Assembly (NCBI GenBank): GCA_026120185.1
Contig: JANUWF010001165.1
Location: 248,001 to 312,000, forward strand
Source: Voacanga thouarsii
Taxonomy: Eukaryota; Streptophyta; Magnoliopsida; Gentianales; Apocynaceae
Length of the DNA stretch: 64,000 bases
Direction of reading: 5' to 3'
The notes below the pieces were generated by a model that saw only the letters and a program-made list of their open reading frames with translations, did no database searches and was not told the origin of the DNA. Shown here in pieces: positions 35,716 to 48,208 of this stretch; position 1 is the stretch's first letter, and every line of letters starts with the position of its first letter. Both the position numbers and the translations under genes were made by a program.

Positions 35716-38104
35716 TGTAACACCCTGCTACCTAGGCCTGCCAGGGCCAGGGATGTCGCCCCGTCCAAAGGACAATGGGTCTTTATAACTAGGTCACACA
35801 AATAAAATAGCGGAATAAAAATGATACTTGAACTTAAAATTTATTACATCCCAAAAAAAAATAATAATAAATCCAAGAAATCAATCCAAGAATACCCAAA
35901 ACAAATTCATAATAAAATTCTTCCGCTCTCATCTCCCCAAACATTACACAAAATAAATCATCAGAAAATTCTCCCAAAGCAGGCGATATCTAGCTACTCA
36001 TCCCCACAGCAGGATTGACCTGAAATCATGGTAAAAATGGTGGTGAGACAAAAATCTCAGTAAGTCCGTGTGTGCTTAAGTGTCGGGAGAAAACATTTTG
36101 TGAATACAAAGTATAAAATTCTTTATAAGAGATCACTGGCAAGCAATAAACATTAGTCAAAAGCAAGAGTGGTGTTTTGGCTTTTCCAACCGTAAATAAT
36201 CAATAAAATCAACCACTCAAAGAAAGGGTCATGGGTTACCACACGTTGGGCCCCATGACCGCATGGTCAGCATGCCACACTTTGTGCATACTGCTAGTCA
36301 GAATGCCACACTTTGTGCAGACTGACAAAAGTAGGTGATCGGCCTACTGGGCAAGATACTCCTCCTTCTCTATACCCAAACAACAATCGGGTGTCCATTC
36401 AGGCTAAACACAGTCACTTGACTGAAAAGAACACTGCAAGCTTAGACTAGCACGACCTACTAGACTGACGTCTTATTCGGGAAGGACTCACCCCTAAGAG
36501 GTGGCCACCCACTGAGAGACTTACCTTAACGTCTCAAAGACTAGCCCCAGTAGTCCACCCTTATTGAGTACTCAACGACGTTTCCCACTTGGGATAAAAT
36601 GAACAAAACACTATTCCACATGAAAATGGCAATTTAAGGGTTTCCAAAGTCTGTCAAAATCAGTTTTAGAAAGAGTTTTGAGTTTGATTAAATCTGCTCA
36701 TTGATCTTTAAATAATCCAATTGTTTGAAATAAGAAAGAATTCAACCCTCAATTGCCTTTACATAAATGAGTGTCCATACACTCTACATTTGGCTTGTCA
36801 TAATAAACATTTCACATCAATCAGGTTTTATGCAGGAGCTTACCTGATTCTTGCTCACAATAAAAGGTCTTCAACAACTGGCCTAACCCCACATGAGCAA
36901 ATACAAATCACAATCAATTTCAAGCCACAATCCACTTCCTCAATTTTAAATCAACTCAACTTACTACTACCATGATCCTAGTATTCCAAGCTCTAAGGCC
37001 AAACAATAAATAGATATGTTTATAAGTTGAGCCTAATTTGATATTTAAACTAATTAATGGTTTGAGAAATAAATTCTAATAAGTTGAAAGTTTAAATCTT
37101 GCTAAGAAAAATTTAGAGTTTATTTGACCAAGAGTCCTAGGTAGTATTAAATAAAATAATAATTTATTAATAATTTAGTTGTTAGAAAATAATTGATAGC
37201 TAAAATTAGTTGAAAATAAATTTAATGAGTCTTGCTTGAACAATAATAAATAAATTCTTAATGGGTTTTGATTAAAAGATAATAATTAAATTTTTAGTAA
37301 TAAATATTTTACTAATTATAATTATTTCCATAAAAGGCTTTAATTGATTTCAATATTTTAAATAATATCTATACATTTTATTTTTCTAGCAAAAATTATT
37401 ATTTACTTGACTAAAATATCCTTTATATATATAATAATCCAAATCTACCATTCCTAGGGTTTTTTCGAAATTACTAGCAAAATTATATTATTAAATATTT
37501 TATTCATAAAATAAAAATTAGCTTATGGACAACTAGATCATGATCAAATTTCTATGGCTAACCACAATCAAGAACATATACAATCCTTCGATTCATCAAA
37601 TCATCCAAATCATGCATATAAGCATAGATCTAAATTTATCAAGACATGATCTAACCTCTACTAGCATAAATATGATCAAAGCTTCAATAATCCAACATGA
37701 ATATGAATCGTATTCACCAAAGGTGACATAATCTCTAGCATACTTTATTACAAATACTACCTATGACATGAAAACATGCATCAAACCCCAAATCATCATT
37801 CAATCAACCAAGATAATCCTTCCATGCATAAATCCTATCTCCTTCACAATCATACATATATTCATGCTTCATCTCAACAATACATACTCAAATCCAATCA
37901 CAATTCACATACTATCAACATCATTCTAGAGACATGAATCTAGAATTTAAAAGAAAGATTGAAGGGACTTACTTGGTTGAGGAATACCTTGAAGGATTTT
38001 AGAATGGATGTCAACTCCTAGATGCCTAGCTTCGTCCAAGGAAGATGGAGAAAGCATGGCCATGGGAGAAGAAGCCATTCGGCCAAGAGAAGAGAGTTTC
38101 GGCC

Positions 38105-38152
<48 letters not shown>

Positions 38153-39887
38153 ATTAGCATGTTTATTCATATATATTTTCACTAGAGATCAAGATTGAAG
38201 AAGATGAAGTTGTTAGAACAAACCTACCTTGAAGGTGTTCTTGAAAGTTGAAGGGATTTGAGAGATTTTGTTTTGCAGCTGCCGAAATTTTGTGAGAACT
38301 AGGGCTGCCGAATTTTTTGTAGGGTTTAGGAAGATGGCTCTCTGGTTTGGGAGGGAAAAGGAAACGCTAGTTGTTAAAATCCTTAAAGAATATTTTTAGG
38401 AAGCAAATTTGAAAACTAAATATTCAAGAATATCTTGATTATTGGAGAGCTTTGGAAGTCTGCCATGGCCGACTGTTTTGAGCAGTATTTCGGTTGATTG
38501 AAATTTGGTTTAAGGAGGCTTATGGTGGCCAAAAATAAGGAGCATAATGGTGAAGAAAAAGTCTAGTTATTTGAGGGATACTTTATGGAAGGTTGCTAAA
38601 CTAAGGTGGCTGGAATTTTGGTAATCAATCAAGCATGATTGCAGGGATTTGTTGGAGAGATTTTTGGGCAGCCATGTCTGAATTTCGTGTAAAATCTTAA
38701 GGGAGATAATGGAGCTTAGTTACTGAAGTTTTAAGGGTTGTTTATACAGAACAAGGATGGGGTTTCGGCTAGGAGAGAATTAGGAAACAAAGCTGGACAA
38801 AATCCTGCACAGCATTTTCGCAGGCTGGAATTTTCCCTGGGCAGTTTTTGGCTGCCATTTTCCAGCCAGTTTGCAGAGAGTTTGAAGGGGAATTTTAGGG
38901 GCTTTCAAGGCTAGTTTCCATCCTTCTTCATGGAGGAAAAACATGGCTAAGGTGCTTAACAAAATCTGGAAGAAAACAGCTTAGTTTTGGACTCTCAAAT
39001 GTGCAAATTTGCCCAGGAATTTTCCTGATTTTGCACTATCTTTGTGCAGTCCGAAAATGGCTAGAAAAACTCAAGTTGCAAGCTGATCCAAAAGAATATT
39101 TTTCTGGCAACATTTGGGAGGGAATATTAGCTAAGAGTCACGACACCTTGAAGGCACAAGAAGCTGGAAAATTTCAGTTTATTCCAAGAAGGAAGATGAA
39201 CCTAGCTAGAGTGAATTTTTTAGCAAGTTCACTAGAGGGATTTATCCTCTTGGAATCTCCCACAACTCTTCCACATTTTCAAACCATAAGATACCTTTCA
39301 CTAAGACATTTTTATCATACAAAACCACAGTACTTTACTGAAATTTTTGGAAAGGAAATGACTAAAACAACTTGATCAAACTAATGAGTTGAGAAATAAG
39401 GAAAATCAAATATCAAGGGGAAATGAATTCCCCTTAGGAAATTCGTGTAGGGCAAAGGAGTAGAATGAGGATACTCCTAACATGTCTCTCTTAGGACAAC
39501 ATCTCTACCCTACTCCAAGCACATAAAGCCGAAATTATTACTTCCCAAGCAAAAATAAAATTTAACCAAGCTAAAGCTCCTATGATAGAATTTGAACCCA
39601 AGACCTCAAGAATTAATTCCATAGCTCTAACCACAAAAACTCTTGTTCTTATTTCCCCTCTAAAAAAAATATTTTCTATTTAATCCTCAAGCTATCTCCC
39701 TTTTTCCACCTCAAGCAAAATTACCATTTTGCCCTTCTCAAGCAATACTCACAACCAAGCCTTCAAGACAATAAAACTCAAATCCAAAGCATATAAAATC
39801 ATTTAAAAATATATTTAAACATGCAATAAATTATGATATGCATCCCAACCCCCTCACTCTAAGGTTGGTTTTGATCGGGGTTTCACA
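35716..39887 (-). mobile_element. solo LTR of the 4.2-kb Tekay-type family, inverted
   Basis: On the minus strand it starts TGTGAAACCCCG at 39887 and ends GGGTGTTACA at 35716. It matches the plus-strand solo LTR 23013-27291 throughout. Flanks are CTTTG (35711-35715) and CCTTG (39888-39892), a target duplication with one transition. It inserted into the 3' LTR of Tekay I, 51 bp from that LTR's end, in opposite orientation. No internal domains are present. Its donor-like motifs (minus strand) are at 38227-38226 and 37972-37971. Confidence 0.88.
38107..38150. repeat. (GA)n microsatellite in the LTR
   Basis: About 22 GA units, the counterpart of the CT run at 24967-24996 and expanded relative to it. 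Confidence 0.95.
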
Positions 39888-39938
39888 CCTTGTCCTCGGG
39901 ACGGGGCGACATCCCTGCCTTTTTAGGGGGGTGTTACA
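39888..39938 (+). repeat. Tekay I 3' LTR, last 51 bp
   Basis: CCTTGTCCTCGGGACGGGGC leads to ...GGGGGGTGTTACA. It continues the LTR broken at 35715: joined, the text reads AAAGACC(C)CTTGTCC, as in the intact end of the 23013-27291 LTR. The LTR ends at 39938. Confidence 0.85.
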
Positions 39939-39944
39939 GCAAGG

Positions 39945-40230
39945 AAGGATGCAAACCTTTATAATTGTACTTGCTCCATATAAATATAGACCAAATAGTA
40001 CATTGTTCTTTAAATCTTCACCATATCTTGAGTGCAAATGTTGCATCTATATCCTTCCAAGCCCCTAGATTCAAATCATTTTCCACCTAAGGATAACATA
40101 ATGAATTCCAAGCCTTTTAGTGTCTCCTTTTCCCAAATTCCGATTTATCCTATAAAAAATCTGCACAAACTTTTTCAATGTCATAGAAAATAGTCTTTGG
40201 TGGTTGGATAACTTACAAAATGTGCAAAGG
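39945..40230 (-). pseudogene. L1-type LINE reverse-transcriptase tail
   Basis: Minus-strand readings in adjacent frames include FHDIEKVCADFL, KAWNSLCYP, LNLGAWKDIDATFALKIW and RFKEQCTIWSIFIWSKY. In plant LINE ORF2 the post-RT region has this order (a leucine-rich DFLW-like block, LCYPKEEGGLG-like text, then F..K..WR...SLW). It is broken by stops and cut at 39938 by Tekay I. No poly-A tail is seen. Confidence 0.6.
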
Positions 40231-40797
40231 AATAGATGTCAAACTAAAAATCTTAGTTAATTGGTAGTAGAAATTGACATGATTAATTAGACTAACCATG
40301 TTAGTTATATGCTAATGATGATTATGTGCTAAGCATGGTTACTTATTTGTTAATAACGATTAGTTGTTCTTCTTATTTGTTAATAACGATTAGTTGTTCT
40401 AGTCACCAAGGTTAGTAAGGTGAATTAATAAAGGTTAACTAATGCTAATCTCTTAGATTTATTAAAATAATTAAATGAGATTAATTACACTAACTTTGTA
40501 ATACCCCACCTAAATTCATAATGGAGTGAATAGGTGAATTTGCATTCATGAACATTTTATATGAATTTAATTGCTGAGAACATCTCTAAGTGATTTATTT
40601 GTTAAAATGTCTATTTGTCATAATTTTTATTTGTTAGTTATATGAATTAGCTATCTACATTTAATTATATTTATTGGATGTTAGTAATATTTAATTTTAT
40701 GTTAGGAATGATGTATAATTTTCCAAAAAAATATAATTTTAATTATTTTGGAAAATAAACTTTTCATGGGTGAAATCTTACGTATATTTTTCATAAT
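40231..40797. other. unassigned DNA left of the CACTA element
   Basis: It contains a short near-perfect tandem of CTTATTTGTTAATAACGATT (about 40340-40395) and otherwise AT-rich text. Nothing coding was seen. Confidence 0.4.
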
Positions 40798-40809
40798 CAC
40801 TACAAGAAA
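40798..40809 (+). repeat. CACTA terminal repeat, left end
   Basis: CACTACAAGAAA is the conserved terminal sequence of plant CACTA elements, at which the transposase cuts. Confidence 0.8.
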
Positions 40810-41528
40810 GGCAGGAATTAGCAAGGGATGTATCCCTTGCTAATTTTGCAAGGGATTAGCTAGGGAAAGAGGAGATAGGCACAACTATTAACTTTTCCTC
40901 TCTAATCCCTCACTGATTTGCAATGGATTAGAGTTAAGCTGAAGCTCTTTCTAAGTAGTGAGAGAAAAGAATATCCAAATCTAATCTGTCGCAAATCCAT
41001 ATCAAATTTGCGACGGATTTTTTATTTGCTGCTTGAAATTCATTGTAAAATTTAGCTTCGAATTTGCAACTAAAACTATATGTCCCAAGCTAGTTTGTGA
41101 GGGATTAGAGACGAACCTTATAAAAACCCTTTGCAAATTTGATGGGGATTAGCAAGGAAAAAGTAATTTTAAACTATAATAAAATAAATTTTCCTAGCTA
41201 ATCACTTACTAGTTTGTGAGGGATTAGAAAAGGATAGAACTATGTAAAATACCCTCCCACTTCGCTTTCTGATTTGTGATGCATTTGAGTTGTATTTGTG
41301 GGGGATAATTAGTATCCCTCACTAATCTGTCATTGAATTTGTCCATAACAAATGCCTCTCTAATTACCAAAGGATTTACGAGGGCTTCTCCTATTTTTAG
41401 GTATTCTCAATTTTTTCCTCATGATACTTTAGCGCGTGATAAATTTGTTATGTAATATCATTATAAATACTAAATTCTCTACTATTTTTTTTTTTTGTAA
41501 CCAATCTATATACTTCGAATACATGTGT

Positions 41529-41579
41529 AATTATCATCGATAATTCACAAAGTATTGATTATAATTATCGATGATAATT
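41529..41579. repeat. perfect 17-bp inverted repeat (hairpin)
   Basis: The arms AATTATCATCGATAATT (41529-41545) and AATTATCGATGATAATT (41563-41579) are exact reverse complements around a 17-nt loop, extended imperfectly by TACATG / CATGTA further out. It sits in the AT-rich middle of the subterminal region. Confidence 0.85.
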
Positions 41580-41652
41580 AAATGATATGCATGTATTATA
41601 CTTCTCTACAAATTCGTTATGTGTAGTATAGAATATATTGTTCATTATACAG

Positions 41653-41654
<2 letters not shown>

Positions 41655-41692
<38 letters not shown>
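41655..41692. repeat. (AT)n microsatellite
   Basis: About 19 AT units inside the CACTA element. Confidence 0.95.
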
Positions 41693-41695
<3 letters not shown>

Positions 41696-42489
41696 ACATC
41701 ATATGATCAATGTAATGCAAATATGAACTGGAATTACTATGAGAGTTATGTGTACGAACGATGTTCTATTATGTTGTAGTTTATTATATTTGGTTAATAA
41801 ATACAATTTTGTGATTTTGTGGTAGGAAAGCATGCTAATACTAATTAAACTTTACAAATTAGTAAGCCTCACAGAGTTGATGTTAATTAAACCTAAACAA
41901 GTAGCATGATGATTATTTAGAATTTTTCATTGGCGAAATATTTGTAATATTTCATGATATTAATCCGTTGCTAATGAGGCTAAGTATCGATAGCAATGAA
42001 TATGTTTTCTTAGTGAAGTAGCAATAAAAATGAGGAAGTAGCTATTTTATTAGTCAAAATGATATTAATCCATAGCTAATAGCGAGGGATTAGTGACGGA
42101 TATGATACAATGAGTGATTAGATAGGGATCTGCGAGGGATTCAAAATTAATAACTTAAAATCATGCAGGAATTTTAGGCTGAATCTAAAATTCAAAACAT
42201 ATGTCACTAATCCCTTTCAAATACAATGTAATTAGTGAGGGATCAGAGAGGGAAATATCTAGCAAGGGATTAGAGAGGGAAATGTCTAGCAAGGGTTTAG
42301 AGAAGATTTAGTAAAAATCTCTATTGTCAATGACCCTTATTGAAAAATACCGTCACTAATCTCACACTAATTTGAGAACGATTAGCGAGGGGTTGTTTTT
42401 ATTTAATTTTTTTGTTAATACTAATATTCATCACAAATCCCTTGCTATTAGAGATGGATTTTATCCCTTGCAAAATCCAATGACTATAA

Positions 42490-43081
42490 GACCCCCTGCT
42501 TTCTTTTCCTCTCTTCCCTTCCATTATATTCTTTCCCCTTTGCTTTGGCTGAAATTATTTCTGTCCCATCCTGTTGGCGACCCTTCCTCTTTCTTGCCCG
42601 AACTACCATCCCAAACTACCGCCCAACTACTACTGAAGTGGAGCTACAATTTTGTTGTTGTTGTCTCTTCCTGCAAGACAGTCGTAGTGTCTCCTCTCCT
42701 CAACTATCGCCCGAGCTAGGGCACTGGACCACCACTGCTATAATGGAAAGTAACATCACCGATTGCTGTCGCTTCACCAGTGGTCATTGCTACCCCCACC
42801 CCGTTGCTCTGCAAATTCGGTCAACAATTAGGTGGGCATTTGAATTTTTTGAAAATGTTTTAGAGTTAGTAAAACATTGATTTCTCTATATCTGATAGAA
42901 ATGTGTTTGATAAAATTAGAAATTGAGGTGTGATGTTTTGTGTTTGATTTCTCACTCTTATTTGGTATGTTTCTTATGTAGTCTTTACTAATGAAATTAA
43001 TGGAAGAGAATTTTGAATATTTGGTTGAGTTAATAAGATTGATGGATTTGATTGCTAAACTGTGATGATGAATGTCCATGC
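42490..43081. other. CACTA 5' region downstream of the subterminal repeats
   Basis: A pyrimidine-rich stretch (42495-42545) is followed by more GC-rich text with short plus-strand frames (42545-42880) lacking recognisable domains. It may be an untranslated leader or an unrecognised first exon. The last five bases (CATGC) are the left target duplicate of the solo LTR. Confidence 0.35.
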
Positions 43082-44609
43082 TGTTGGGGATATGCCCTAG
43101 AGTCAATTTGTACTTATACTATTGTCATTATGTTTTATATAATAATATGAGGCTTTCCTTTCCATGAATAGTGAGTTTTGTTTTGTTGGTCATCAAGTAC
43201 GTGACTTGATAGTAAAACCTTACAATGAATACAATGATTATTCTAAAACTGTCCCTGGTCGATTATTATTATTGGAATAATAATAAATTAAGATTAGTAT
43301 GTTTGTGACTTGATGGCTATGTTTTACTGGCCATGGATATTTGTGATATCGAGTCAAGACATAAATAAATGTTAGAGAACATTGTATTGGACATGACCCA
43401 CTGTGAGAGTACTTCATGGAATATGTCATAAGTACTTTCTAGCCATAATAATATTGAAAGTCCTTCGACCTAAATTCATCATAGTTTCCTACTTGATAAA
43501 TTCTATATTTTGACATTGTCTAAAGTTGTCTTTAACCAGATAATAAATTAGACTACTGTTGGATATAGAATAAATCAAGGAGAGGAATATGATTGATTGT
43601 GAAGGAATTTGTCCCTCTCAATTATGGGAGAGATATCCATGGGCCCCTTGATAAGTTAGACTGTTAAAAATGCATGGCCGTGCTCAAATATATCAATCTA
43701 AGATATTGATATCATTTGTTTGAACAATCTACTATGAAATCAAGAAATAATTGATTAAGCTTAATAAGGATGACATGATCCGTGCCTTATGCTTAATCTG
43801 GATATCGTGTGACAAAATGACTAAATATAAAATTATGGTTTGGTTCAAAGAGATCACCGATCTTCATTTAACCTGGATAGTTATAATGTTTTGCTAGAAA
43901 CTGCTTATAACTTGTGGGCCATTTAAATATGATTTAGGCACACTGCCAGTGTTAAATGAACCTATAGGGTCACACAATAAACGAACTTGTTAGGTTATTT
44001 TTCTGGTGACCAGGTTCAATGAACTTGGAAATATGTCTAAGTTAATCATACTTAGAAAATTTACCAGATACAATGAATCTGGAAATATGTCCACATTCGA
44101 TGTATCTGGATGATGTCCAGATTATAAGAATCTGACTCGGTAAATTAATTAGTTAAATTACCAAGATAATGGCAGAATCTTATCATATCAGTTTTAATTT
44201 AATTTGAATTTAAATTAGAATATGATAAGATATTATTAGGGTTGGACTCTAAGAGGTTCGGGGGTTTTTAAGAAAACCCTAGCTGTCTTTTCAATAGTCC
44301 AATTTTTCGATTGAGAACATTCGTTCCGTTCTCTACCAGAAAAGAAAAAAAAACCTCTCAAACCCTAGGCGCTAGCACTCCTCGGGTATCGAGTGAGTTC
44401 GCGGTGTGTATCTGATAGAGGACGTTCGCATACTGCAGCGTCTGGTGATTGTTCGGGTTGAACGTACAACAGCGCAATCAGAATCGAAGGATTTCGATTA
44501 CAGCAACCAGAGGTAATTCTTAAACCTTAGATCTTCTTAATCGTTTACTTGGGTCCTCGGGAGGGATTCGTGGATGTTTTCCGCGTTTAGGAGTCCACGA
44601 ATTCTAACA
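43082..44609 (+). mobile_element. solo LTR of an Angela/BARE-like copia element
   Basis: 1,528 bp, starting TGTTGGGGATATGCCCTAGA and ending CGAATTCTAACA. It is flanked by a perfect 5-bp duplication CATGC (43077-43081 and 44610-44614). The start is the signature of Angela/BARE LTRs. No interior is present, so it is a solo LTR formed after insertion into the CACTA element. Confidence 0.92.
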
Positions 44610-44614
44610 CATGC

Positions 44615-47020
44615 ACCAAAAGATAAAATATTATCATTTTAATGAACTATAAATCTAGTGAATTTTAGTATTTGATCTCTCAATACTTAGTTTAGAGATA
44701 GTCGTACCATTTCTCAAACACATTTGGAGTTGTTATTCTAGCCATTCTAGTTACGCTTCACTCACCATGAATTGGAGGAAAAGCAGTGGGTATTCTTAAG
44801 TTATGCTTGTGCTAATCTCTCTACTTAGAATTTGTGCTTTCTTCTTCAAGGTGGGACATACTAAATAAGAACAAGGCTGTTGGTTGAGCTGTATTGGATG
44901 TCCAAACATGGGAAATACTGAATAAGAACTAAAGTTGTACTTAGATGTCCAAACTAGTTTTGTTTATTTATTGCCTTTTTCTTGTTCTCATGTGCATTAG
45001 GCTGGTTAATGACTTGATTGAGCAACATGGAAATTTCTCCATTTCATAAATTTTGACTTCAACAAAAGTTGGATTTAGTGACTTGTCTACTCTATAATTA
45101 CTTGGAGATTCTTGAGCGCTGTTGGAATTTATTCTCGATTTTCCCTTAGGGGGGTTTGTTTGGAATTTATTCTCTAATTCAACAAAGGCTGGCTTTGTTT
45201 TGGAATTAGAGAGGATGGGAGTGTCATATGAGTGGGTTATCGTTGAGAAGGGAAGAGGAGGGGAAATGGTTTTCATTGTGTGTAGAATTTCTTTTGGTTT
45301 TTGGTGGTATTTAAAGAGGCCAAATAGCCTTAAGGGGGGGGGGGGTGTTTTTGGTAGGAGTGGTGAAGAGAGAAGAGAGGCCAAATGCCTTTGGTTCTTG
45401 AGAGGTGTGTATTTTGTTTAAAATGGATGAAAAAATGTAGAAGTGTTTGAATTTTGATTAAGAAATAAAAGGAAAACTTACGTTGCTTGAAGGAGGAAAG
45501 CGTTCAACCAAAGTTGATTGCCTTAAAGAGAAAGCAAACCTTCCTTCCTCCTGGAAGCCGATTAAACCAAAATGGAAATGGTGAGCTATGGTTTGGGCTA
45601 AAATCAAGGAGCTAATTAGCTCTATTCTTAGGCTAATATAATTGGTAGATTAATAGAGTAATTTTGGAGTTCAAAATTCAATCAAAATGGAATTAAGGAA
45701 AGAATAAACTAGCTATGGTAAGAAGAATCCTTAAATTGTCTTAGCTATCATTTTAGTGCTAAATGATAGGGATTATAGGTAGTATGGCTAGCTGCCATAT
45801 TGATTGAAAGGGAAAGAATGGCAAGTTCGTATTCAATAGGGGAAAAAGAGTATGGCAAGGGAGTAGGTATGGTAAGCTTGTAGTTAAAAAGGAAATAAGA
45901 ATATTATTCTTTGGGATTTTTATTTTTAGATTTCCAACTTTGGTAAAAATAATTCCCCATCAATCTAGTCACCAAATTAGGTATATAATTGAGAAGATTA
46001 GGCCTTGATTGGACCAGTTGCCATAACAGAGAAAATAAATATTATGAATATTGACTTTGTATAGAATATTATCTTTTCATATTTTTCAATTGTTTCATAC
46101 TTACAAGTATAACAATTATAAAATATAGATATAATTTGAAAAAAAAAAGTTATAAAACTATTAAGAAAGAAAGGTAACCAAGATTATTTCATGTTACTAA
46201 ATAAAATTGTTATTGTGTACATTTTAGAATTTAGAATTTCATTTAAAATGAGATTTCCAAATATTTAAAATTATCACATTTTCATTCTATCTTTCTACAA
46301 TTACCAATAGTAAAAACACTGATTTTTTATAGTTATTTTGATAACCACCCTAAATAGGTCTTATTATCTTTCTGAATTAATAAGCTTGGTGAGTGAATTT
46401 ATTAAATAATTTCTATTTTAATCAAGTTGTTCTTTGATATTTAAATAAGCTTGGAAATGTGTAGTAGTGAGGATAGGGGATATTTAATCAAATTCTCACT
46501 TATACCAACTATTTGAGATTTGTGATGGGGATCAACAATGTAATCGGAGGACTGAGATGGTTTGAGAAAAATAGAAAACTTATAGGCTCTTATGAATAGT
46601 TTTCTGAATCCTTTGATAGGTTGAGATGCAACGTGCCATATTTTAAAGTTTTCAAAAGAGTGTAATCTAAGGTTTAGATAGTTGCGAGTTAGAGAGAGCT
46701 TACAATTTTATCTGTCCAAAAATTATAACATAATTCCAAGTGTCATTTTATCTGTCCAATGTAAAGAACAAAAGCAACGTTAATTCCTTTTGTTATTTTT
46801 TTTACTTTGTGTTATTCTCTAATGTGTGATATTTTTTCAATCGTCCTGTAATCCTACTAAAAGTGAAAAGTGTAATATTATTATATTGAGGTTAGACATA
46901 TAGTTGTCGATTTTATTTGACTGGACAGACAAGCACTTCTAAGGTAAGAAAACCCTCCAATTGTATGAACGGATCCCCGTGAGTGATGGGTGATCATTCC
47001 TCATGGGTAATGGGTGGTTA
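44615..47020. other. unassigned, probably CACTA non-coding interior
   Basis: AT-rich DNA with a run of 12 G (45334-45345). A 138-codon minus frame (44968-45384) has low-complexity Pro/Ser/Lys text and overlaps a plus frame; I do not call it a gene. No terminal repeats were found. Confidence 0.35.
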
Positions 47021-47023
47021 CCC

Positions 47024-48195
47024 TTAAGTTAGTATTATTAAATAATTTTTATGAGATTATTAGTGTTTTTTTTTTGTGTTTTTGACAATGAATGTTAGTT
47101 GAATTGAGGCAGCTTAGTGCTTGGAAAACATTCAACTTATAGGGGAAACTTTGTCATTTTTTTTTAAAATTTAGAATACATAACTTTAAACCCCTTTTGA
47201 GAGTAAGGACTTCACTGGGAAACTCAATATAAATATTTACATTTAGAAATTTTGATAAAAATTATAGTATCATTCTCTACTATATTGTTCACATAATTTG
47301 CCCCTGGTCCAATGTTGTTGAGTTTTTTATTCTATCACATATAAATTCAATGCCCATCCCACATACACTTGTCTTCCTAATAGTACTTTCATAATTCTAT
47401 CTTTCATACTATTTTCGTAGCTGCATATCATATAACCTCCACAATCACCAATTCCATCATTCAAATTATATAAGTGCTAATTTCTACACAGTTACTCAAT
47501 ATAGGATGCGAAACTCAAACACAATTCTAGGTTAATTACGTGCACAATTTGCACACTTAAGTTCACAACTTCTAGTATATACCCCTATGGCAATCAATCA
47601 TCAAAAATAATCAATTGTCAACAAGCCAAGCTAGTAATTCAATCATCAAAATCAATCAACTGATCAAATAGAAACTCAAGAGATACCCTCTATGTAATCT
47701 CATCATTCAAGTTAGTATTGTTGAATAATTATTATGAGATTTTTAGTGTTTTTTATGATTTCGATGATGAATTTTGATTGAATTGAAGTGGCTTAGTACC
47801 TAAAAAATGTCCAATTTATAGGGGAAACTCTGTCAAAATTTTTTTTAAAATTTAGAATACATAATTTAAACCCTTTTTGAGGGTAAGGACTTCAATGGGA
47901 AACATAATATAAATACTTACATCTCTAGAAATTTTGATAAAAATTATATTATCATTCTCTACTATATTGTTCACATAATTTGCTCCTACTCCAATGTCGT
48001 TGAGTTTTTTATTCTATCTCATAAAAATTCAGTTCCCATCCCACATACACTTGCCTTCTCAGTAGTACTTTCATAACGAGTATCTTAGGGTCCTTGACCT
48101 TTACAATTAACAAGTCCATTATTTAAATTATACATGTGCTAAATTGTTACATGGTTACTCAATATAGGATTCAAAACTCAAGCACATACAATATT
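47024..48195. repeat. direct duplication (two units of about 0.5 kb)
   Basis: 47024 to about 47527 and 47709 to about 48195 align in the same orientation (for example GGGGAAACT, TTTAGAATACATAA, CTACTATATTGTTCACATAA, CCCATCCCACATACACTTG, GTTACTCAATATAGGAT). Mismatches are common, so the duplication is old. The second unit ends a few bases before the TNP2 start. Confidence 0.85.
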
Positions 48196-48208
48196 TCTTT
48201 TGAATGAA

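Larger units (their letters stand above)
28803..39938 (+). mobile_element. Tekay element I (Ty3/gypsy chromovirus), truncated and deleted
   Basis: In order: an acidic upstream ORF, the N-terminal part of gag, RNase H, integrase with chromodomain, a polypurine tract and a 3' LTR. The 5' LTR and primer-binding site are missing. The interior lacks the rest of gag, protease and RT. The 3' LTR (TGTAATACC...GTGTTACA) is 3,363 bp once the nested solo LTR 35716-39887 is removed. Without the left LTR the target duplication cannot be checked; the right flank is GCAAG. The chromodomain-type C-terminus and the long LTR fit the Tekay/Del clade. Confidence 0.85.
40810..42480. repeat. CACTA subterminal repeats
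   Basis: Many degenerate units of GCGAGGGATTAG or GTGAGGGATTAGAGA and their inverse CTAATCCCTCACTAA occur in both orientations, densest at 40820-41400 and 42060-42470. In this family such units bind the TNPA-type regulatory protein. Confidence 0.75.

Noticed and set aside
42372..42880. Plus-strand frames after the CACTA subterminal repeats
   Set aside because: Two frames overlap, and one reads through subterminal repeats; possibly a leader, not a supported protein.
44968..45421. A 138-codon minus frame and an overlapping 99-codon plus frame
   Set aside because: Both strands are open over the same bases, the text is low-complexity and has no domain, and the area is CACTA non-coding interior.
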